NCBI GenBank assembly: GCA_016928125.1
Contig: JAFGLK010000601.1
Span: 1 to 5,175 of the forward strand
Reading direction: 5' to 3'
DNA length: 5,175 nucleotides
DNA from: Anaerolineae bacterium
GTDB lineage: Bacteria > Chloroflexota > Anaerolineae > UBA1429
This document shows positions 1 to 5,175 of this stretch, in pieces. The notes beneath the pieces are model-generated. The model saw only the letters and a program-made list of their open reading frames with translations, ran no database searches and was not told the DNA's origin. The translations under genes and the position numbers were made by a program. Numbering within the stretch: position 1 is the stretch's first letter; each line of letters opens with the position of its first letter.

Positions 1-122
1 ACCGTGCCTTTCGTCTTGGGCAGCGGCTGACGTGAGACGATCAGCCAGCCCCCTGCAAGGATCACCGCGAGCCCCACGACAAGGATGACGGGAACGATCC
101 ACAATCTGCGGCGTCTTCGCAT
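1..122 (-). CDS. N-terminal fragment of a membrane-anchored protein, probably penicillin acylase family
   Basis: Only the first 40 codons are present; the gene continues past the left edge. The ATG is at 122-120, with a purine-rich ribosome binding site (AGAGGGGG) a few bases upstream. The protein opens with five arginines (residues 2-6), then a hydrophobic stretch at about residues 7-29 (LWIVPVILVVGLAVILAGGW region). This is a typical uncleaved signal anchor or signal peptide with the N-terminus inside. It is followed by SRQPLPKTKGT (residues 30-40). In penicillin acylase/amidase family proteins of the Ntn-hydrolase superfamily, a basic and hydrophobic N-terminus is commonly followed by a segment like PLPxTxGT, just before the conserved GL-x-x-PVEV-x-RD-x-x-G-V-P-H-I region. 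That match is the only basis for the family call. The catalytic serine and remaining domains lie outside the window. It is transcribed divergently from the glycosyltransferase. The gene is fairly certain; the product is a moderate inference. Confidence 0.6.
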   Translation of the reverse strand, partial: MRRRRRLWIVPVILVVGLAVILAGGWLIVSRQPLPKTKGT

Positions 123-154
123 CGCGCCCCCTCTGGCAAAGAAGTAATGCTGAG

Positions 155-183
155 GTTGTACAGGGAAGAGCGTCTGTCGTCAA
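155..183 (-). promoter_or_regulatory. sigma70-type promoter for the penicillin-acylase-like gene
   Basis: Read on the minus strand, TTGACG (183-178) is followed by a 17-base spacer and TACAAC (160-155). This gives 5/6 and 4/6 matches to the -35 and -10 consensus at the ideal spacing. Transcription would start near 148 and leave a short leader of about 25 bases before the ATG at 122. Confidence 0.55.
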
Positions 184-241
184 GTGACCTCTCGCACCTT
201 TCCAGCATGTCGGGAGCTTTGATGTCACGTTAGCCATACCG

Positions 242-250
242 TGGTACAAT
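242..250 (+). promoter_or_regulatory. extended -10 promoter for the glycosyltransferase gene
   Basis: TGGTACAAT is an extended -10 (TGn followed by a 5/6 match to TATAAT). The nearest -35-like hexamer, TTGATG at 219-224, lies 20 bases upstream of the -10, which is too far to be a good partner, so the TGn element would have to compensate. Start of transcription would be near 257, giving a leader of about 100 nt. Confidence 0.4.
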
Positions 251-332
251 AGGGGCAAGCTATGTAGTGGGGGCTGCGCGAACCGTTCCGGCAGCAGCAG
301 CGTATAGAGATAAGGGCACGCGATCACGGCAG

Positions 333-354
333 GGCGCCAGAGCGCCACGAGGAG
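333..354 (+). promoter_or_regulatory. small hairpin and Shine-Dalgarno of the glycosyltransferase gene
   Basis: GGCGC (333-337), loop CAGA and GCGCC (342-346) make a perfect 5-bp hairpin. It ends two bases before the Shine-Dalgarno GAGGAG (349-354). The spacing decides the start: there are 6 bases to the ATG at 361 but only 3 to the in-frame GTG at 358, so ATG is preferred. Confidence 0.5.
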
Positions 355-360
355 AGTGTG

Positions 361-1686
361 ATGTCACTCCGTGCAGTGACCGGTCAGTTCAATGACTCGT
401 TTGCTCCGATCATGGATGGTGTGGGCGTGGCAGTGCAAAACTACGCCCTTTGGCTCAACCGGCTTGTGGGGCCCGCCTATGTGGTGACGCCGGCCGCGCC
501 GCATCACGTGGACCGCTACGAATTCGGCGTGTTACGTTATTTCTCCCTGCCGGTCCCCACCTTTCGCCCCTATCGTATGGGTATCTACCAGCTCGACCCC
601 GAGTTCTGGCAGGCCGTCCGGAGCATCTCCTTTGATCTTGTGCACGCCCATTGTCCGTTTACCTCGGGACGTCTCGCCCGACGCATCGCGCATCAGCGCG
701 ATATCCCCTTGGTAGCCACCTTTCACACCAAGTATCGCGACAATCTGGAGCGCTACACCTCATCCAGGAACGTAGTCGAGCGTTACCTGGCCTTTATCAC
801 CGACTTTTACCGGTCGGCGGACCAGGTGTGGGTGCCCAACCGCGCCACAGGGGAGACTTTACGGGAGTATGGCTATCGTGGTCCCATGGAGGTGGTGCCG
901 AACGGAAGCGATGTGGAGATGTCAGCGGCCGAACGCGCGGCCATGGGCGCCCAAGCCAATCGAGAGCTGGGCCTCGATCCGGACGAACTGGTCTTCCTCT
1001 TTGTGGGCCAGCATATCTGGGAGAAGAACGTGGCCTTTTTGATTCGCGCCTTGGAGCGCGCGCAGCACCTAGGCCTGCGCTTCACCATGCTCTTTGTAGG
1101 CCAAGGATACGCGGCGGAGACCATGCGCGACATGGTCGCGCAGGCCGGGCTCGGATCCGCCGTGCGCTTCCTCGGGCTGATCCGCGACCGTGAGCGGCTT
1201 CAGCGCCTCTACGCTCGGGCCGACCTCTACTTGTTTCCCTCGGTATACGACAACGCGCCCCTTACCGTGCGTGAGGCCGCCGCGGCCTACTTGCCTGCGG
1301 TGTTGATCCGTGGATGCGCTGCTGCCGAGGGCATCGTGGACCGTGAGAACGGCTTTCTGAGCGACGATTCTGTACATGCCTATGCGCGCACGATCCGTGA
1401 ACTTGCCGCGGATGCGGCGCTGCGCAAGCGGGCAGGTCTACTAGCCCACCATACACTCTTCCGCTCTTGGGAGGACATTGTGGGCGAGGTTGCTCAGCGC
1501 TATGCCGATGTGATCCAGCGCCATGCCACATCGCGGGCCTATTCTTGCCCCTGGCCGGCCGGTCTGCAGAAAAAGCCGGGCCTGCGCGCCAGCCTCACGG
1601 CGCGCATCCCCATGGCCCTGCTGCGGACTCAGAAGGACCAGCCCTGGCTGGCCTCAGACTTCTGGCGCCGCCGGGATCTGCGCTGA
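361..1686 (+). CDS. GT4-family glycosyltransferase
   Basis: A 441-residue, two-domain GT-B glycosyltransferase of family GT4 (glycosyl transferase group 1). It would transfer a sugar from a nucleotide-sugar donor to a lipid or glycan acceptor at the inner face of the membrane. The N-terminal acceptor half shows the glycine-containing MDGVGVAVQNYA segment (about 18-29), then FDLVHAHCPFTSG (about 91-103) and IPLVATFHTKYRDN (about 115-128). The linker carries VVPNGSDVE (about 178-186). The C-terminal donor half has FVGQHIWEKN (about 214-223), FVGQGY (about 245-250), VRFLGLI (about 268-274) and the catalytic-loop region FPSVYDNAPLTVREAAAA (about 292-309). The usual E-x7-E pair appears as D-x7-E (Asp297, Glu305). 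From memory, this variant, followed by LIRG-x-AAEGI-x-x-x-NGF, occurs in a recognisable GT4 subgroup. No membrane span or signal peptide is seen. Donor and acceptor cannot be read from the sequence. Family assignment is very secure. Confidence 0.93.
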   Translation: MSLRAVTGQFNDSFAPIMDGVGVAVQNYALWLNRLVGPAYVVTPAAPHHVDRYEFGVLRYFSLPVPTFRPYRMGIYQLDPEFWQAVRSISFDLVHAHCPFTSGRLARRIAHQRDIPLVATFHTKYRDNLERYTSSRNVVERYLAFITDFYRSADQVWVPNRATGETLREYGYRGPMEVVPNGSDVEMSAAERAAMGAQANRELGLDPDELVFLFVGQHIWEKNVAFLIRALERAQHLGLRFTMLFVGQGYAAETMRDMVAQAGLGSAVRFLGLIRDRERLQRLYARADLYLFPSVYDNAPLTVREAAAAYLPAVLIRGCAAAEGIVDRENGFLSDDSVHAYARTIRELAADAALRKRAGLLAHHTLFRSWEDIVGEVAQRYADVIQRHATSRAYSCPWPAGLQKKPGLRASLTARIPMALLRTQKDQPWLASDFWRRRDLR

Positions 1687-1718
1687 AAACCCGAGCGTCC
1701 CTCTCACCACAAGGAAAA

Positions 1719-1739
1719 GCGGGCGCTTGACGCGCCCGC
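1719..1739. terminator. bidirectional hairpin terminator between glycosyltransferase and glnS
   Basis: GCGGGCGC (1719-1726), loop TTGAC and GCGCCCGC (1732-1739) form a perfect 8-bp GC-rich stem in the 88-base gap between two convergent genes. For glnS (minus strand) the stem is followed directly by TTTTCCTT, a fair U-tract, and lies about 36 bases past the stop codon. For the plus strand the tail (CTTGTTCCC) is weaker. It is probably a good intrinsic terminator for glnS and a partial one for the glycosyltransferase. Confidence 0.75.
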
Positions 1740-1774
1740 CTTGTTCCCTCGCCTGGCTAAGCCTTTGAAGACCG

Positions 1775-3484
<1,710 letters not shown>

Positions 3485-3499
3485 CTCGCATATCCTTCC

Positions 3500-3557
3500 A
3501 ACCGGCCGCTCGGCTGTCTCGATCGAGTGGGTGCACCCTTGAGAGGCCAGGCCGGTT
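3500..3557 (-). promoter_or_regulatory. stem-closed element abutting the glnS Shine-Dalgarno
   Basis: AACCGGCC (3500-3507) and GGCCGGTT (3550-3557) are perfect 8-bp inverted repeats enclosing 42 bases. Inside lie two 10-bp palindromes one base apart: CTCGATCGAG (3518-3527) and GGGTGCACCC (3529-3538). On the glnS mRNA the stem's last base is next to the first base of the GGAAGGA Shine-Dalgarno. Folding here could affect ribosome access, but no known regulatory RNA class is recognised. Confidence 0.4.
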
Positions 3558-3612
3558 CAAATCGGTGGCTGTAGATCCAAGGTGTCGAATGGGGGCGGGG
3601 GGGGTGAGGTAT
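3558..3612 (-). other. C-rich, G-poor tract in the glnS leader (G-run on the plus strand)
   Basis: On the glnS mRNA this stretch has about four times as many C as G and includes runs of eight and five C separated by one G. The plus strand reads G5-C-G8 at 3591-3604. C-rich, G-poor, unstructured RNA is the hallmark of Rho loading sites; that role is inference only. The G-run has too few separated GGG tracts for a canonical four-tract quadruplex. Confidence 0.35.
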
Positions 3613-3628
3613 GGCGGCTCAAGCCGCC
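3613..3628. repeat. short perfect hairpin in the intergenic region
   Basis: GGCGGC (3613-3618), loop TCAA and GCCGCC (3623-3628) form a 6-bp GC-only stem with a tetraloop. No T-run follows on either strand, so it does not look like an intrinsic terminator by itself. Confidence 0.5.
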
Positions 3629-3769
3629 TGCGGCATCGGACACAACGCATGCGAACCCGGGCCAGAGCGCGCCGAAACACGCCTCCAGGTCGTCCTGGAT
3701 GCGGATGGGCAACTCTCGTGATGGTCCGCTCGTCTGCGCATACTTCCCCATGGGCGGGCCCAGCCCTAT

Positions 3770-3798
3770 TTGATCGGGGCGCGTCCGCTGGCTATCAT
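3770..3798 (+). promoter_or_regulatory. sigma70-type promoter for the Gfo/Idh/MocA oxidoreductase
   Basis: TTGATC (3770-3775), a 17-base spacer and TATCAT (3793-3798) give 4/6 and 5/6 matches at ideal spacing. The predicted start is near 3805, leaving a leader of about 75 nt before the ATG at 3881. Confidence 0.45.
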
Positions 3799-3807
3799 GT
3801 AGCTTGC
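3797..3807 (-). repeat. 11-bp repeat, copy 1 (inverted relative to 4931-4941)
   Basis: On the minus strand this reads GCAAGCTACAT, identical to plus-strand 4931-4941. The two copies flank the oxidoreductase gene as inverted repeats. The first eight bases (GCAAGCTA) also occur at 255-262, again in intergenic DNA. The match is short and may be chance. Confidence 0.3.
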
Positions 3808-3817
3808 TTGGCGCCAA
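3808..3817. promoter_or_regulatory. 10-bp palindrome between the two facing promoters, possible operator
   Basis: TTGGCGCCAA is a perfect palindrome. It sits just downstream of the predicted start of the oxidoreductase transcript and at the start point of the glnS transcript, touching the glnS -10. A dimeric regulator bound here could block both promoters. No family is assigned to it. Confidence 0.3.
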
Positions 3818-3846
3818 TTATACACCAAAAGCCAGGCTCAAGTGAA
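3817..3846 (-). promoter_or_regulatory. sigma70-type promoter for glnS
   Basis: On the minus strand TATAAT (3822-3817) is a perfect -10. An 18-base spacer separates it from TTCACT (3846-3841), a 4/6 match to the -35 consensus. The predicted start is near 3810. It lies about 325 bases from glnS but is the best -10 I see on this strand in the intergenic region. Confidence 0.45.
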
Positions 3847-3880
3847 ACACGAACGCTACGTTGGGGAGGGATACAGGGAG

Positions 3881-4909
3881 ATGAGCGAGACGGTGCGTGC
3901 GCTGTTGGTGGGCTGTGGCGGCATCAGCCGCGCGTGGCTGCGGGCACTTCAAGACATGCCCGCGGTGCAGATCGTGGGCCTGGTGGATATCATCGAGGCC
4001 AACGCCCGGGCGCGGGCCGACGAGTTCGGGCTGCAGGGGGCGCTGATCGAGACCAACCTGGCCAAGGCGTTGGAGGCCCTCGGTCCCCAGGTCGTGTTCA
4101 ACTGCACCATCCCCGAGGCCCATCGGGAGGTGACCCTGACGGCCCTGGCGCACGGCTGCCACGTGCTGGGCGAAAAGCCGCTGGCCGATTCCATGGCCCA
4201 CGCCCGCGAGATGGTGTCGGCCGCCCAGGCGGCTGGCAAGCTGTTTGCCGTGATCCAGAACCGCCGCTATGACCCGAACATCCGTCGCTTTCGACACCTG
4301 ATCGCCAGCGGCGCTTTGGGCCCGCTCACCACGCTCAACTCGGATTTCTACCTGGGCGCCCATTTCGGCGGCTTTCGCGACCGCATGGCGCACGTGCTCT
4401 TGCTCGATATGGCCATCCACACCTTTGACCAGGCGCGCCTGATCAGCGGCGCCGACCCGATGTCGGTCTATTGCCACGAGTGGAACCCGCCCGGCTCCTG
4501 GTATGATCACGACGCCACGGCGGTGGCGGTGTTCGAGATGAGCGGTGGCCTGATCTACACCTATCGCGGCAGTTGGTGCGCCGAGGGGCTCAACACCACC
4601 TGGGAGGCCGACTGGCGCGCCATCGGCGTCGAGGGCAGCGCGACATGGGACGGGGCCGAGGGTTTCGTCGCCGAGACCGTGCAGGCCCGCGGCGGCTTTC
4701 GATCCGAGCTGGCGCCCCTGGAGGTCCCCGCGCATGACCCCGGCCCCAAGGTGGGCGGCCACGCCGGCGTCATCCGCGAGTTCGTGCGCTGCGTGCAACA
4801 CGGGGGCGTGCCCGAGACGGCCGCCGCCGACAACATCCATAGCCTGGCCATGGTGTTCGGGGCCATTGAGAGCGCCGAACGGGGCGAGAGGGTGCGGATC
4901 AAGGTGTGA
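3881..4909 (+). CDS. Gfo/Idh/MocA family NAD(P)-dependent oxidoreductase
   Basis: A 342-residue soluble dehydrogenase of the Gfo/Idh/MocA family, whose members oxidise or reduce sugars, cyclitols and related polyols. The N-terminal Rossmann fold shows ALLVGCGGIS (7-16). An aspartate ends the second strand (Asp36 in GLVDI), suggesting a preference for NAD over NADP. The family signature EKP with the catalytic lysine is at 98-100 (LGEKPLAD). The C-terminal alpha/beta domain carries FGGFRDRMAHVLLLDMAIHTFDQA (162-185), with Asp176 and His180 as the likely catalytic pair. Further conserved stretches are EWNPPGSWY (200-208) and YRGSWCAEG (228-236). The reading frame is open back to a GTG at 3842, but that codon falls in the putative glnS -35. 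The ATG at 3881 has GGAGGG (3865-3870) ten bases upstream and puts the Rossmann strand at the usual distance from the start. No neighbour indicates the substrate. Family certain, reaction unknown. Confidence 0.93.
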   Translation: MSETVRALLVGCGGISRAWLRALQDMPAVQIVGLVDIIEANARARADEFGLQGALIETNLAKALEALGPQVVFNCTIPEAHREVTLTALAHGCHVLGEKPLADSMAHAREMVSAAQAAGKLFAVIQNRRYDPNIRRFRHLIASGALGPLTTLNSDFYLGAHFGGFRDRMAHVLLLDMAIHTFDQARLISGADPMSVYCHEWNPPGSWYDHDATAVAVFEMSGGLIYTYRGSWCAEGLNTTWEADWRAIGVEGSATWDGAEGFVAETVQARGGFRSELAPLEVPAHDPGPKVGGHAGVIREFVRCVQHGGVPETAAADNIHSLAMVFGAIESAERGERVRIKV

Positions 4910-4911
4910 GG

Positions 4912-4932
4912 GCGCCTGAGCCGACTCAGCGC
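4912..4932. terminator. possible hairpin terminator between the oxidoreductase and folE
   Basis: GCGC-C-TGAG (4912-4920), loop CCGA and CTCAGCGC (4925-4932) form an 8-bp stem with one bulged C in the 33-base gap between convergent stop codons. Neither side has a real T-run, so termination from this hairpin alone would be weak. Confidence 0.4.
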
Positions 4933-4941
4933 AAGCTACAT
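4931..4941 (+). repeat. 11-bp repeat, copy 2 (inverted relative to 3797-3807)
   Basis: GCAAGCTACAT, overlapping the right arm of the hairpin and ending one base before the folE stop codon. It has an exact inverted partner on the other side of the oxidoreductase gene. Confidence 0.3.
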
Positions 4942-4942
4942 C

Positions 4943-5175
4943 CTACTCCGGCATCTGGGCGCGGCCGATGCTCGCCAGAAACTCCTCTCGCGTGGCCTGA
5001 TTCCTTTTGAACGTGCCCAACATGGCGTTGGTGATCATGCGGGCGTTGGCCTTTTTCACGCCCCGCATGGCCGCGCACATGTGAAAGCCCTCGCACACCA
5101 CTGCCACGCCATGAGGATGCAGCGTCTCGTTCAAGAACTCGGCGATCTGCTGCGTCATCTGCTCCTGAATCTGCA
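4943..5175 (-). CDS. folE: GTP cyclohydrolase I, C-terminal part
   Basis: The last 76 codons of GTP cyclohydrolase I; the 5' part lies past the right edge. The enzyme converts GTP to 7,8-dihydroneopterin triphosphate, the first step of folate and pterin synthesis, in the cytoplasm as a zinc-dependent oligomer. The visible part begins in QIQEQMTQQIAEFL, the conserved Q-x-QE-x-x-T-x-QIA helix. It continues through HPHGVAVVCEGFHMCAAMRGVKK, where His (5083-5081) and Cys (5077-5075) of HMC match E. coli His179 and the zinc ligand Cys181. It ends with ARMITNAMLGTFKRNQATREEFLASI, matching the family's C-terminal T-x-x-x-x-G-x-F-x-x-x-x-x-T-R-x-EFL pattern. The stop is TAG at 4945-4943. The internal ATG at 5158 is not the start, because the frame and the family homology continue upstream. 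It converges on the oxidoreductase; its promoter is outside the window. Confidence 0.95.
   Translation of the reverse strand, partial: QIQEQMTQQIAEFLNETLHPHGVAVVCEGFHMCAAMRGVKKANARMITNAMLGTFKRNQATREEFLASIGRAQMPE

Larger units (their letters stand above)
3485..3810 (-). promoter_or_regulatory. long predicted 5' leader of glnS, including its ribosome binding site
   Basis: If transcription starts from the TATAAT at 3822-3817, about 325 nt precede the glnS ATG. Moving toward the gene, the leader contains an unremarkable stretch (about 3810-3630), a 6-bp hairpin (3628-3613), a C-rich G-poor tract (3612-3558), a closed stem (3557-3500) and the Shine-Dalgarno (3499-3493). I found no T-box consensus, no tRNA and no convincing leader peptide. 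Parts of it are open in more than one frame, but nothing there resembles a known protein. Confidence 0.4.

Noticed and set aside
358..360. GTG start for the glycosyltransferase
   Set aside because: It is only 3 bases from the Shine-Dalgarno, while the adjacent ATG is at a normal 6-base spacing. The difference is one residue.
3525..3541. T-box-like motif in the glnS leader (AGGGTGCACC on the minus strand)
   Set aside because: It resembles AGGGTGGNACCGCG but lacks the second G of the essential TGGN tRNA-end pairing bulge and the trailing GCG. It is better explained as the palindrome GGGTGCACCC. No specifier loop or AG bulge was found upstream.
3545..3570. tRNA T-arm-like string GGTTCAAATC
   Set aside because: It can form only a 4-bp stem with a wobble and an 8-nt loop. 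No acceptor, D or anticodon arm is found at the right distances.
3591..3609. Canonical G-quadruplex on the plus strand
   Set aside because: The G5-C-G8 run gives at most three separable GGG tracts, and the next Gs are only GG, so the four-tract rule is not met.
3557..3817. Minus-strand open frame of 86 codons in the glnS leader
   Set aside because: Its start codon is a TTG overlapping the putative -10, it has no clear Shine-Dalgarno, and a proline run arises from the C-tract. A shorter version from an internal ATG (MGKYAQTS...) also matched nothing I know.
3842..3880. Earlier GTG start for the oxidoreductase
   Set aside because: It would add 13 residues with no family match, has no upstream Shine-Dalgarno and overlaps the putative glnS -35. 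The ATG at 3881 fits better.
3818..4840. Minus-strand open frame of 340 codons antisense to the oxidoreductase
   Set aside because: Same reason: it is low-complexity, His/Gly/Ala-rich and lies opposite a well-supported family member.

Overview
This is a GC-rich bacterial window with five protein genes: three complete and two cut by the window edges. All look like ordinary cellular genes. There is no rRNA, tRNA, CRISPR array, insertion sequence or phage gene. The mix (a stand-alone bacterial glutaminyl-tRNA synthetase, a penicillin-acylase-like N-terminus, a GT4 glycosyltransferase and a Gfo/Idh/MocA oxidoreductase) would suit a Chloroflexota-type genome. That placement rests on my memory of family distributions, not on a search, and is weak.

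Layout, left to right. Bases 1-122 (minus) hold the first 40 codons of a membrane-anchored protein, probably a penicillin acylase family hydrolase. A divergent intergenic region (123-360) carries a good sigma70-type promoter for that gene and an extended -10 promoter for the gene to the right. Bases 361-1686 (plus) encode a GT4 glycosyltransferase. It converges on glnS (1775-3484, minus), and the two share a strong hairpin terminator at 1719-1739. A 396-base divergent region (3485-3880) separates glnS from a Gfo/Idh/MocA oxidoreductase (3881-4909, plus). That gene converges on the 3' end of folE (4943-5175, minus, running off the right edge), with a smaller hairpin between them.

The genes do not form an obvious pathway. 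Orientation alternates gene by gene (-, +, -, +, -), so each is probably its own transcription unit. GlnRS serves translation and FolE serves folate/pterin synthesis. The glycosyltransferase probably makes a surface or lipid glycan, the oxidoreductase acts on an unknown sugar or cyclitol, and the acylase would act outside the cytoplasm.

The most unusual part is the glnS/oxidoreductase intergenic region. The best promoter candidates for these two divergent genes face each other rather than back away, with predicted start points a few bases apart and a perfect 10-bp palindrome between them. The glnS transcript would carry a leader of about 325 nt, with a C-rich, G-poor tract and a closed stem ending directly at the ribosome binding site. 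These are predictions from reading the sequence only. I see no clear previously undescribed multi-gene system.
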